Source: Pseudomonas inefficax (GTDB lineage Bacteria; Pseudomonadota; Gammaproteobacteria; Pseudomonadales; Pseudomonadaceae). From it: a stretch of 39,683 nt of DNA. The position numbers and the translations under genes are program-made. Below, in pieces: positions 1-9,814 of the stretch. Each line of letters begins with the position of its first letter. Positions within the stretch are counted from its first letter, which is position 1. The notes under the pieces were generated by a model. The model did not search any database and had not been told where the DNA came from. It saw only the letters and a program-made list of their open reading frames with translations. The stretch spans positions 67,963-107,645 of the forward strand of contig NZ_OPYN01000038.1 in the NCBI RefSeq assembly GCF_900277125.1, read 5' to 3'.

Positions 1-2005
<2,005 letters not shown>

Positions 2006-2006
<1 letters not shown>

Positions 2007-2698
2007 CAGGCTTGTTCCGTGTCGACCAGGATGTACCCTTGGCCGCGTACGGCCTGGATCTGCAGGTGCTGGGCAGCGATGTCGGCCAGCTTGCGGCGCA
2101 GGTTGCATACATGCACATCCAGGCCGCGGTCCAGGCGGGTGTAGGCCCGGTGCAGCACGGTCTGGTAGAGAAACGGTTTGCTCAAGGCTTCGCCGGGATG
2201 AGCCCGCAGGGTGGCCAGCAAGCGGAATTCGGACGCGGTGAGGCCGGCAGCCTTGCCGTTGTGGATAACGTCCTGGCGGTCCTGGTCGAGCATCACCTCG
2301 CCAACATCGGCATGCAGCGCCGTACCACGATCGAACGCCACACGCCGCAGCAACGCATCGACCCGGGCATCCAGCTCGGCCAGACTGAAGGGCTTGGGCA
2401 AGTAATCGTCCGCGCCCCGGGTAAAGCCACTGATGCGATCCTGCTCGGCCCCCAGCGCCGACATCAGCATGACTGGCACCGCCTGCTGCCGGCGCAACTC
2501 GTCGAGCAGGCTGAGGCCGTCGATGCCCGGCAGCATGATATCCAGCAGCACCAGCTCGAACTGTGATTGCTGTATGGCATTCAGGGCCTGGGCGCCGGTG
2601 GCGCATGCGTGCACCCGGAAACCCCGGTTGAGGAAATGGCGTTCCAGGTCCTGACGCAGGCGTGGGTCGTCTTCGGTGAGGAGAAGTGAGGTGGGCAC
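2006..2698 (-). CDS. OmpR/PhoB-family response regulator (PfeR-like)
   Basis: This 230-residue regulator has an N-terminal receiver domain with the acidic pair E9/D10-D11, the phosphorylation site D53 (LLLDIMLPG) and the conserved lysine in YLPKPF near residue 102. A C-terminal winged-helix domain ends in RGQGYILVD. It is the first gene of the minus-strand unit with the sensor kinase. It is transcribed divergently from the TonB receptor, which is its probable target, as PfeR activates pfeA in P. aeruginosa. A Fur-box-like site sits 14 bases upstream of its start, so the regulator itself is probably iron-repressed. Confidence 0.9.
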
Positions 2699-2711
2699 AG
2701 CGAGCCTTGAA

Positions 2712-2726
2712 TGAGAATTCGTATCA
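2712..2726. promoter_or_regulatory. Fur-box-like 7-1-7 dyad between regulator and receptor genes
   Basis: TGAGAATTCGTATCA matches the 7-1-7 Fur consensus (TGATAAT-N-ATTATCA) at 12 of 14 positions. It lies 14 bases upstream of the response-regulator start and about 150 bases upstream of the receptor start. Position favours control of the regulator operon; control of the receptor could be direct or through the regulator. Confidence 0.6.
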
Positions 2727-2878
2727 GTTACGAATCATCCCATTGCCGGCAGGGCGAGAGCAACGCCTGGATGTGTTAAGAAGGTTAATCCTGCTGCACC
2801 CCCGATTTCCCTTCGGTATCGTTCGCAAAAAGCAACTTGTTTCGTTTGCGAATTACTACCATTTGGGGAAAGGGCGTC

Positions 2879-5056
2879 ATGAGCAGTTTCAAAAGTTCGG
2901 GGGACTCGCGACGGGTTCGGAGCTGGCTGGTGCTGGGGATGCTGGCGCCGTTTTCGTTGTCGGCACTGGCCGAAACGGTAGCGACCCAGGCGTCTGCCGA
3001 GGACAGCGCGCTTGACTTGCCGGCATTGACCATCGAAGGCAACCGCCTGTACGACATGCTGCCGTCGGAAGAAACCGGCGGCTACAGCGTGGACGCCGCC
3101 ACCGTGGGCACCAAGACCCCCGCAGCGCTCAAGGACATTCCGCAATCGATCACCGTCTACACCCAGGACTACGTCAAGGACCGCCGGTTCGTGCACCTCG
3201 ATGACCTGGCCAAGTACACCGCCGGCCTGCGAACCCTGACCAACGATAGTGGCCGATCGTCGATCTACGCCCGTGGCTACGAGTACAGCGAGTTCAATAT
3301 CGACGGCCTGCCGGCGCCCATGGCCAGCATCTTCGGTACAGTACCGTCGCTGGCGGCATTCGACCGTGTCGAGATCATGCGTGGCCCGGCCGGGTTGTTC
3401 AGCAGTACCAGCGAACTGGGCGGCATCGTCAACATGGTGCGCAAACGCCCGACCGCCGAGTTCCAGGGGCACGTCGAAGGCAGCTATGGCACCTGGGATA
3501 CCAACCACGAAGAAATCGACCTGAGCGGGCCGCTGGATGATGCCGGCCGCGTGCGCGGACGCTTCATCGCCTCGCGTGATGACACCAATGGCGAGGTCGA
3601 CTACAACGCCAACACCAGCAACAGCTATTACGGTGCGCTGGACGTCGACCTGGACGACGCCACTACTCTCTCGTTCGGCCTGATTCATGAAGTGAAGAAC
3701 ATCACCCCGCACAATGGCTATCCTGCAACGCTGTCCGGCGAAGTGCCCGACTTCAGCCATTCGAAGTTCCTGGGGGCTGACTGGAATTACTTCGATGGCA
3801 AGACCACCGACCTGGTCGCCGAGCTGACCCACCGCTTCGACAACGGCGGCTATGGCCGTGTCGCAGCACGTGGTTCGCATCGCGACACCAATTACCTGTA
3901 TGCCTTCACCGCGACTAACGCCACCACTGGCGCGAACTCCGAGCGCGCCAGCGCCCGCGATTTCACCCAGGATACCTACTCGCTGGACGCCAGCTACAGC
4001 CAGCCGTTCGAAACCTTCGGCCAGGTCAGCGAATTCGTGGTCGGCAGCGACTACAAGAACTACGACACCGAGTACCTCAATGGCACAACCAACCTGGGCG
4101 CCATTAACGTCAATACGTACTCGCCGAAGCAGTTCGCCAAGCCATCGCCCAACTACAGCACCGAGACCGGTATGCAGGAAGAGGAATACGGCTTGTACTC
4201 CAAGGTCACCTTCCGCCCTGTCGAGCGTCTGGCGCTTATCGCCGGGGGCCGCTTCAGCTGGTATCGCGGTGATTTCTACACCACTACTCTCAGCAGCGGC
4301 GCCACCACCAACGACAGCAAGCGCGTGGATGGCCACTTCACCCCGTATGGCGGCCTGGTCTACGACCTGACCGAGAACCATGCGCTGTACGCCAGCTATT
4401 CGCAGGTGTTCAAGCCGCAGTCCGACACCGACAGCAATGGCCGGGTACTTAAACCGCGTGAGGGCGAGCAGTACGAGTTCGGCCTCAAGAGCAGCTACTT
4501 CGGCGGCGACCTGAATACGCGCTTCTCGGTGTTCCGCCTGACGGACAAGAACCGCGCGACCACCGTGTATGACGCCGACGGTGTGGCTACCACTGACTCT
4601 GTTGCATCCGGCAAGACCCGTGTGAAAGGTGCCGAAGTGGAAGTGAGCGGCAAGCTGACGCCGAACTGGGAAGTGCTGGCCGGCTACACCTGGATGGAAA
4701 CCGAAACCCTCAAGGGCGATGCCGAAACCACCTTCTTCATCATGCCGCGCAACCAGGCATCGCTGTGGAGCAAGTACACCATCAGTCAAGGGCTGCTGAA
4801 CGGCCTGGCCATTGGTGGCGGTATCTCGGCGATGAGCAACTTCTATTCCGAGAACGGCGGTGTGCGCATCGACGCGCCAGGCTATGCGACCGTGGATGCA
4901 ATGCTGTCGTATCCGGTTACCTCGAAGCTGACGGCCACCTTCAACGTCAACAACCTGTTCGACCGGGACTACCTGTCGCGGGTGGGGTCGACCTCGACGT
5001 TCAACTTCTACGGGCCGTCGCGGAGCATGATGGTTGGGGCGCGGTATGACTTCTGA
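2879..5056 (+). CDS. TonB-dependent ferric-siderophore receptor, FhuE/FoxA type
   Basis: This is an outer-membrane receptor of 725 residues. The start at 2879 follows a purine-rich GGGGAAAGGG ribosome site and gives a 31-residue signal peptide ending in SALA; an upstream in-frame ATG at 2837 lacks these. A TonB-box-like segment (LPALTIEG) is followed by the plug domain (DIPQSITVYTQDYV, RVEIMRGPAGLFSS, GGIVNMVRKRP) and a 22-strand barrel. The barrel ends in the expected C-terminal aromatic residue (GARYDF). There is no N-terminal signalling domain, so it is not a FecA/FpvA-type transducer. The plug sequence looks like the FhuE/FoxA hydroxamate family rather than the FepA/PfeA catecholate family. 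That is unexpected beside PfeE/PfeRS-like partners. Confidence 0.9.
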   Translation: MSSFKSSGDSRRVRSWLVLGMLAPFSLSALAETVATQASAEDSALDLPALTIEGNRLYDMLPSEETGGYSVDAATVGTKTPAALKDIPQSITVYTQDYVKDRRFVHLDDLAKYTAGLRTLTNDSGRSSIYARGYEYSEFNIDGLPAPMASIFGTVPSLAAFDRVEIMRGPAGLFSSTSELGGIVNMVRKRPTAEFQGHVEGSYGTWDTNHEEIDLSGPLDDAGRVRGRFIASRDDTNGEVDYNANTSNSYYGALDVDLDDATTLSFGLIHEVKNITPHNGYPATLSGEVPDFSHSKFLGADWNYFDGKTTDLVAELTHRFDNGGYGRVAARGSHRDTNYLYAFTATNATTGANSERASARDFTQDTYSLDASYSQPFETFGQVSEFVVGSDYKNYDTEYLNGTTNLGAINVNTYSPKQFAKPSPNYSTETGMQEEEYGLYSKVTFRPVERLALIAGGRFSWYRGDFYTTTLSSGATTNDSKRVDGHFTPYGGLVYDLTENHALYASYSQVFKPQSDTDSNGRVLKPREGEQYEFGLKSSYFGGDLNTRFSVFRLTDKNRATTVYDADGVATTDSVASGKTRVKGAEVEVSGKLTPNWEVLAGYTWMETETLKGDAETTFFIMPRNQASLWSKYTISQGLLNGLAIGGGISAMSNFYSENGGVRIDAPGYATVDAMLSYPVTSKLTATFNVNNLFDRDYLSRVGSTSTFNFYGPSRSMMVGARYDF

Positions 5057-5155
5057 TAATCAGATTTTTCCCGTTGCGCGTAGGCCATTTCTGAAATAGC
5101 TTCCTAGCGCCTTTGCGCCATTGCGGTGGTGTTCCTGGCGGCCTAGTGTGGCCCT

Positions 5156-5333
5156 GTCGTTGCCAAATCAGCGACCGGGCCTGCAAGCCCGCTCAGAGAA
5201 CGATTACCGATCACCGATAGCCAATGGCATGCCATTGCGCGCGCTTGATGGTGGCTGCGTACGGGAGGTTTTCGAACCTGCCGGTTTCGTTCTCTGTCCG
5301 GTCTTGCAGACCCGTACGTGGCCGCCACCCATC
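5156..5333 (+). ncRNA. Candidate structured RNA leader with a three-way junction
   Basis: Several stems can be drawn by hand. Hairpin A is GTCGTTG (5156-5162) with CAGCGAC (5169-5175). Hairpin B is CGGGC (5176-5180) with GCCCG (5187-5191). A 16-base perfect palindrome spans 5222-5237. A closing stem then pairs GATG, GTGGC and CGTACGGG (5247-5265) with CCCGTACG, GCCAC and CATC (5311-5333). It encloses AGGTT-TTCG-AACCT (5266-5279) and GCCGG/CCGGT (5280-5302), forming a three-way junction. The element ends 52 bases before a truncated small ORF at 5386. No named RNA family was recognised, and transcription is inferred. Confidence 0.55.
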
Positions 5334-5385
5334 ACACTGCAAGTCATGAGTGCCGGTCTCTGATCAACCTACAGAGAATGTCACT

Positions 5386-5607
5386 ATGCTAAAAATTGTC
5401 CCCGATCCGCCCCACGCTACCCATTCCCTTGAAGACACCTTGATCCAGGCATTAGTGATGTGTTGTCTGGGCTGGCCTCTTCGCGGGCATGCCCGCTCCC
5501 ACAGGATCTCCACAGGTCTCAAGGCTTGCACAGGACCTGTGGGAGCGGGCGAGCCCGCGAAAAGGCCGGCCCGGAGAGTCGAGAACTATCAGGGGATTGA
5601 ACAATGA
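5386..5607 (+). pseudogene. Truncated small Pseudomonas-type protein gene, interrupted by a REP pair
   Basis: An ATG at 5386 opens a frame beginning MLKIVPDPPHATHSLEDTL. This resembles, from memory, the N-terminus of short hypothetical proteins common in Pseudomonas that are encoded just before DUF3077 genes. After about 22 codons the sequence stops looking protein-like and runs into a REP pair (5474-5567); the frame then closes at 5605-5607. I read it as a 5' remnant whose body was lost. The family identification is recollection and carries no known function. Confidence 0.5.
5474..5567. repeat. REP pair (GGGAGCGGG type, inverted)
   Basis: Two copies of the REP palindrome face each other. 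The left has core TCGCGGGCATGCCCGCTCCC and the right has core GTGGGAGCGGGCGAGCCCGCG. They are separated by about 30 bases containing CACAGG repeats. The pair lies between the two truncated small ORFs. Confidence 0.9.
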
Positions 5608-5696
5608 CCTCAGAAGACACCCAATTCACCGTCGGCAAAACCACCTTCTACCAAGGCGAAAACGGCACCCACCCACTGTTCCGGTGTTCGCCTTAG
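5604..5696 (+). pseudogene. Truncated DUF3077-like small protein gene
   Basis: The ATG at 5604 overlaps the preceding stop (ATGA). The frame reads MTSEDTQFTVGKTTFYQGEN and ends at a TAG after 30 codons. The K-T-T-F-x-Q-G segment followed by HPLF matches my recollection of the start of DUF3077 proteins, which are normally about 90 residues. The gene is cut just after LFR, directly before the perfect hairpin at 5703-5756. It is likely a remnant; no function can be assigned. Confidence 0.5.
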
Positions 5697-5702
5697 CAAT
5701 TT

Positions 5703-5756
5703 CAGCGCCTATGAGACCGAGCGCCGCGCGGGCGGCGCTCGGTCTCATAGGCGCTG
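5703..5756. repeat. Perfect 25-bp inverted repeat with GCGG loop
   Basis: The arms at 5703-5727 and 5732-5756 are exactly complementary over 25 bases, with a four-base loop. The hairpin sits 30 bases downstream of the cytochrome c gene stop on the minus strand and 6 bases after the truncated plus-strand ORF. It could act as a bidirectional terminator for convergent transcripts. It lacks a clear T-run on either side, and it may equally be a miniature mobile or REP-like element. Confidence 0.8.
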
Positions 5757-5786
5757 CAAACCTGTCGGCATACACGTACCCTGCCT

Positions 5787-6464
5787 TCAGTCTTTATGCA
5801 TGTGCTGCTTGCCATCGCGATGAGTATGCGCCTTTGAATGCCCCCCATCATGCTGGCCTGCGCCCGAGGGTTGCTCACCCTGGTGACCAGGCATATTGTC
5901 GCCATGCTGGCCTTCATGGTCATGCATTTCACTTTCGCCACCCCCATGCTGGTGGCCGCCACTGGCCGCGACCATCGTTTGGTACTGCTGGGCGTTCAAC
6001 TGGGGTAGCTGATCCAGGAAAGCGACGATGCCCCAGATGTACTCATCGCCCATGCTCTTGCCCCAGGCCGGCATGCCAGAGGCCTTGATGCCGTGCTTGA
6101 TGATCCAGAACGCCGCAGCGGGGTCGCCACCGATCCCGCTTTTGGTCAGGTTGGGGGGCGATGGATACAGCGCCTGGCTGAGCTCGGTCTTCTCGACGCC
6201 AGGGGCAAGGTGGCAACCGATGCACATGGCGTTGTAGTTACCGGCGCCGGTACGAATCAGCGCTTCATCTTTCAGGTCTGGCACCTCGATGTCCCTGGCC
6301 CGCACGGCGATCGAGCGGTCCCGTGCCATGGCCAGAAAGGCATGCACGGCGGGGAAATGAGGATCATCGGCGCCGACGTTGACCAGGCCGGAGTATGCAG
6401 CGCCAAGCACGGCCACGCTGGCCACTGCGCCTGCTGCAACAAGCGTTGTTATTGTTCTTTTCAT
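5787..6464 (-). CDS. Copper-operon c-type cytochrome with His-rich tail
   Basis: This 225-residue exported monohaem cytochrome has an N-terminal signal or anchor segment (KRTITTLVAAGAVASVAVLG) and one haem site, CIGCH. The probable axial Met is in SGMPAWGKSMGDEY. The last 60 or so residues are extremely rich in His, Asp and Glu (HQHGGGESEMHDHEGQ and following) and look like a flexible metal-binding tail. It starts 9 bases after copB and so is the last gene of the copper operon. The family is an ordinary cytochrome c553-like fold. The tail suggests copper sequestration or delivery; electron transfer to or from CopA is possible but unproven. Confidence 0.85.
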   Translation of the reverse strand: MKRTITTLVAAGAVASVAVLGAAYSGLVNVGADDPHFPAVHAFLAMARDRSIAVRARDIEVPDLKDEALIRTGAGNYNAMCIGCHLAPGVEKTELSQALYPSPPNLTKSGIGGDPAAAFWIIKHGIKASGMPAWGKSMGDEYIWGIVAFLDQLPQLNAQQYQTMVAASGGHQHGGGESEMHDHEGQHGDNMPGHQGEQPSGAGQHDGGHSKAHTHRDGKQHMHKD

Positions 6465-6473
6465 GTCTGGTTC

Positions 6474-7421
6474 TCAAAACCACATGCGGATACCGGCAAC
6501 GAAACGCGCTTCATCCACATCACCACCCTCGTCGCGGATGAAATCGGCGGTTTTGCCGTAAGAGCGGTTCCAGGTGATGCCGATGTAGGGGGCGAACTGG
6601 CGGACAATTTCGAAGCGCAGGCGCAGCCCGACTTCGGTGTTCGCAAGGCCCGAGCCCACGCCGCGCTCAGGGTCGTTCTTGCCATAGAAATTGGCTTCAG
6701 CGGTCGGCTGCAGGATCAGGCGGTTGGTCAGCAGAATGTCGTAGTCGCCTTCCAGGCGGGCGGCAGTTTGGCCGTTTTCGCCAATGAACGCGGTAGCCTC
6801 GGCTTCGAAGTCGTAAAGCGCCATGCCCTGGATACCGAACGCCGCCCAGGTCTGTGGCGATTCAGGCTTGAAGTCCTGGCGCACCCCGGCAACCACATCC
6901 CACCACGGGCTGATCGAGCGACCGTACAGCAACTGCAATTCGGCATCCTCGGTGACACCGTTGGTACGTTCGCCTTCGGAGCGGATCCACAGCCGGTTGA
7001 TATCGCCGCCTATCCAGCCAGAGGCGTCCCAGGCCAGCGTGCTGCCTTCGTCGGCATCCTGGTACTCGAGCTGATCCAGCAGGAAGAAGCTGTTGATCGC
7101 GCTGTCATGCACGTGATGCCCGCCCAGCGGGGGGAAGGCCGCCTGGCGGTCGGCATCGGTCAGCACCGGGATCGGGGTACGGCTGGTCGTCGGCGTATCC
7201 GCCGAACCGTGGTTCATTGTCGAGTGATCCATAGCGCCATGGTCCATAGCTCCATGATCCATGGCTCCATGTTCCATGCCCTGCATGCTGCCATGATTCA
7301 TCTTGCCGTGGTCCATCATCGAGTGGTCCATTTCTTCAGCGGCGAAGCTGGGCGTAGCACCCAGCACGCCGAGCGAAACGGACAATGCCAGCAGCGATGG
7401 TCGTGCCAGGCTATTGAGCAT
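6474..7421 (-). CDS. copB: Copper resistance outer-membrane protein CopB
   Basis: The 315-residue protein has a signal peptide ([17 protein letters not shown]). A Met/His-rich N-terminal region of MDHGxM-type repeats follows (about residues 22-70). The C-terminal CopB beta-barrel domain contains [25 protein letters not shown] and [14 protein letters not shown] strands and ends in an aromatic residue (GIRMWF). The start at 7421 is preferred over the in-frame ATG at 7451, because the latter lies inside the upstream gene and would add residues before the signal peptide. The gene overlaps the upstream small gene by 11 bases. In the Pseudomonas cop system CopB works with periplasmic CopA in copper sequestration. 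Confidence 0.93.
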   Translation of the reverse strand: MLNSLARPSLLALSVSLGVLGATPSFAAEEMDHSMMDHGKMNHGSMQGMEHGAMDHGAMDHGAMDHSTMNHGSADTPTTSRTPIPVLTDADRQAAFPPLGGHHVHDSAINSFFLLDQLEYQDADEGSTLAWDASGWIGGDINRLWIRSEGERTNGVTEDAELQLLYGRSISPWWDVVAGVRQDFKPESPQTWAAFGIQGMALYDFEAEATAFIGENGQTAARLEGDYDILLTNRLILQPTAEANFYGKNDPERGVGSGLANTEVGLRLRFEIVRQFAPYIGITWNRSYGKTADFIRDEGGDVDEARFVAGIRMWF

Positions 7422-7716
7422 CTTTCCCTGCCTTAGCTTTGTCGCTGCCATGCGATTTCATCATCTTGTCGTGGTCCATGCCTTGCATCGAGCCATGGTC
7501 CATACCCTTCATGGCGTCATGGTCCATACCTTTCATCGAGCCGTGATCCATGCCCTTCATCGCACCATGGCCCATGCCTTGGGTGCTCTTGGCTTTTTCG
7601 GCATCGGCAGGCTGCTGATTGTTGTCGCCGGACCACGACGACGGGGCATAAATGGTGAACAGGCCCGCCATTACTGCAGAAAGGAAAAACGCGCTTCGTT
7701 TCATTGGTTTGTTCAT
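7411..7716 (-). CDS. Small exported MDHxM-repeat copper-binding protein
   Basis: This is a 101-residue protein with signal segment [19 protein letters not shown] and a mature part built almost entirely from [21 protein letters not shown] repeats (about residues 48-85), ending in a Lys-rich tail. The start at 7716 has a GGAG ribosome site and lies 14 bases after the copA stop. Met/His repeats of this kind bind Cu(I)/Cu(II) in CopA and CopB. Here the repeat stands alone as its own protein, presumably a periplasmic copper buffer or chaperone. No named family was recognised. Confidence 0.8.
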   Translation of the reverse strand: MNKPMKRSAFFLSAVMAGLFTIYAPSSWSGDNNQQPADAEKAKSTQGMGHGAMKGMDHGSMKGMDHDAMKGMDHGSMQGMDHDKMMKSHGSDKAKAGKDAQ

Positions 7717-7730
7717 CTCGGATCTCCAGT

Positions 7731-9476
7731 TCATTCGTCCACACGAACTTCGCGGAACATACCCATTTCCATGTGGAACAGCAGGTGGCAGTGGTAGGCC
7801 CAACGCCCCAAGGCATCTGCCGTGACGCGATAGCTTCGTTTCGAGCCAGGCGGCATGTCGATGGTGTGTTTGCGCACCATGAAGTTGCCGTTCTCATCCT
7901 CCAGGTCGCTCCACATGCCATGCAGGTGGATGGGGTGAGTCATCATGGTGTCGTTGACCAGGGTGATGCGCAGGCGCTCGCCATACTTGAGGCGCAGTGG
8001 CTCGGCATCGGAAAACTTGATGCCGTCAAACGACCAGGCGAACTTTTCCATGTGGCCGGTGAGGTGCAGTTCGATTGTGCGACCTGGCGCGCGGCCGTCC
8101 GGGTCCGGGAAGGTGCTGCGCAGGTCCGCATAGATCAGTACACGGCGGCCGTTGTCACGCAGGCCGATGCCCGGATCGCCCAGTTTTGGCGTCGGGGTCA
8201 TCGTCTGCATGTCGACCAGGGGGTTGTTCGTCTCGGAGGCTGGGTGGCTCTGCATGGGCGCGCTGGTGCCAGCCATGTCGCCATGGTCCATGCCTGCCAT
8301 GTCACCGTGATCCATGCCAGCCATGCTGCCGTGGTCCATGCCGCTCATGCCGCCATGGTCCATGCCCATATCGCTCATGGAAATGATCGGCCGTGGATCG
8401 ACCGCTGGAACAGGGGCTTGCAAGCCTTCGCGAATGGCCAGGGTGCCTCTGGAATACCCGGTGCGGTCCATGGATTGAGCGAAGATAGTGTAAGCCTGCT
8501 CGCTTTCGGGCTCGACGATGACATCGTAGGTTTCGGCGACAGCGATGCGGAACTCGTCGACCGCAACGGGTTTGACATGCTGCCCGTCCGCCGCGACAAC
8601 CGTCATCTTCAGGCCGGGAATTCGCACATCGAAATAGGTCATTGCCGAGCCGTTGATGAAGCGCAGACGAATTTTCTCGCCCGGCTTGAACACCCCCGTC
8701 CAGTTACTGTCCGGGGCCTGGCCGTTCATCAGGTAGGTGTAGGTGTAGCCGCTCACGTCGGCGAGATCGGTGGGGCTCATTTTCATCTCGGCCCACATCT
8801 TGCGGTCGGCTACTGCGGCGGACCAGCCCATCTCGCTCACATCGTTGACGAAATCACCGACCGTGCGCTTGTGGTAGTTGTAGTAGTCAGACTGCTTCTT
8901 GAGCTTGGACAGCACCCGTGCAGGGTCTTCATCCGTCCAGTCGCTGAGCATGACCACGTAATCGCGGTCATAGCTGAACGGCTCAGGCTCTTTCGCATCG
9001 ATGACCAAGGCACCATACACCCCGACCTGCTCCTGAAAACCGGAGTGGCTGTGGTACCAGTAGGTGCCGTTCTGCTGGACCTTGAACTTGTACTCGTACA
9101 TGCCGTCGGGCGCGATGCCATGGAAGCTCAGGCCCGGCACGCCGTCCATGTTTGCCGGCAGGATGATGCCGTGCCAGTGGATGGAGGTGTCCTGCTGCAA
9201 GCGGTTGCGCACACGCAGCGTGACGGTGTCGCCTTCGCGCCAGCGCAGGATGGGCCCGGGAATGGAGCCATTGATTGCCATCGCTGTGCGCGCAGCGCCG
9301 GTAATGTTGACCGGCAGCTCACCGATGTATAGGTCGAAGTCGGTGCCGCTCAGCACGTTCGGTTGGCCGGGGCTGGTCACGGCCCAGACCGGCGCGCGCC
9401 ACATGCCCAGCCCGCCAAGCAGTCCGGTAGCGGCCAGGCCTTTGACGAAGGAGCGTCTGGTGGTTTTGCTTTGCAT
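7731..9476 (-). CDS. copA: Copper resistance multicopper oxidase CopA
   Basis: The 581-residue periplasmic multicopper oxidase carries a twin-arginine signal ([14 protein letters not shown]) near its N-terminus, indicating folded, copper-loaded export. Copper ligand motifs are present in order: HWHG (about residue 98), [10 protein letters not shown] (about 140), HPIHLHGMW and the type-1 site [12 protein letters not shown] near the C-terminus. A Met/His block of [17 protein letters not shown] repeats lies in the middle (about residues 365-400), as in other CopA proteins. It is the first gene of the minus-strand unit copA, small repeat protein, copB, cytochrome c. It oxidises or sequesters periplasmic copper. 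Confidence 0.95.
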   Translation of the reverse strand: MQSKTTRRSFVKGLAATGLLGGLGMWRAPVWAVTSPGQPNVLSGTDFDLYIGELPVNITGAARTAMAINGSIPGPILRWREGDTVTLRVRNRLQQDTSIHWHGIILPANMDGVPGLSFHGIAPDGMYEYKFKVQQNGTYWYHSHSGFQEQVGVYGALVIDAKEPEPFSYDRDYVVMLSDWTDEDPARVLSKLKKQSDYYNYHKRTVGDFVNDVSEMGWSAAVADRKMWAEMKMSPTDLADVSGYTYTYLMNGQAPDSNWTGVFKPGEKIRLRFINGSAMTYFDVRIPGLKMTVVAADGQHVKPVAVDEFRIAVAETYDVIVEPESEQAYTIFAQSMDRTGYSRGTLAIREGLQAPVPAVDPRPIISMSDMGMDHGGMSGMDHGSMAGMDHGDMAGMDHGDMAGTSAPMQSHPASETNNPLVDMQTMTPTPKLGDPGIGLRDNGRRVLIYADLRSTFPDPDGRAPGRTIELHLTGHMEKFAWSFDGIKFSDAEPLRLKYGERLRITLVNDTMMTHPIHLHGMWSDLEDENGNFMVRKHTIDMPPGSKRSYRVTADALGRWAYHCHLLFHMEMGMFREVRVDE

Positions 9477-9555
9477 GCCGTTGCGTCCAGTCAGTCGAAA
9501 AGTTGCTGGTGTTCAGGCGGTTGAATGCCCCAGCCTTAACGCTAGCGGACCTGCC

Positions 9556-9595
9556 CTGTCAGCTGGCTGAGGTCCAGATTACTTTTCTGTCAGCT
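9556..9595 (-). promoter_or_regulatory. Tandem CTGTCAGCT repeats upstream of copA
   Basis: The nonamer CTGTCAGCT occurs at 9556-9564 and 9587-9595, 31 bases apart start to start (about three helical turns), 80-120 bases upstream of the copA start. On the coding strand this reads AGCTGACAG twice. TGACA-type half-sites are seen in CusR/CopR operators, so these may bind a CopR-like regulator. No copR or copS gene is in the window. Confidence 0.4.
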
Positions 9596-9630
9596 TGCGG
9601 TGGGTCGAATTCAGCAAGCGCGCCGCGCAC

Positions 9631-9772
9631 CCTGTGGGAGCGGGTTCACCCGCGAAGAATGCGACGCGGTGTATGGCACCGGCTTTGCCGGTGTTCGCGG
9701 GTAAACCCGCTCCCACAGGGTCCTGCGGAATCTTTGGGTTATGTACTCTGTGGGAGCGGGCGTGCCGCGAAG
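9631..9772. repeat. REP pair plus a solitary REP between copper and efflux operons
   Basis: An inverted pair of GGGAGCGGG-type REPs (9631-9720) encloses a CACCGGCTTTGCCGGTG hairpin, and a single degenerate copy follows at 9748-9772. A further stem, GGGCTGCAAAGCAGCCCC, lies at 9773-9790, just after the stop of the efflux permease read on the minus strand. It may serve as its terminator. Confidence 0.85.
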
Positions 9773-9814
9773 GGCTGCAAAGCAGCCCCATCAAGGGGCT
9801 CTTTGGCCTGGCCG

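Noticed and set aside
2735..4789. 684-residue open frame antisense to the TonB receptor
   Set aside because: It mirrors the codon periodicity of a high-GC gene and has no domain-like features; the receptor on the plus strand is unambiguous.
5386..5696. Intact toxin-antitoxin pair
   Set aside because: The two overlapping small ORFs are truncated fragments; neither retains a full domain.
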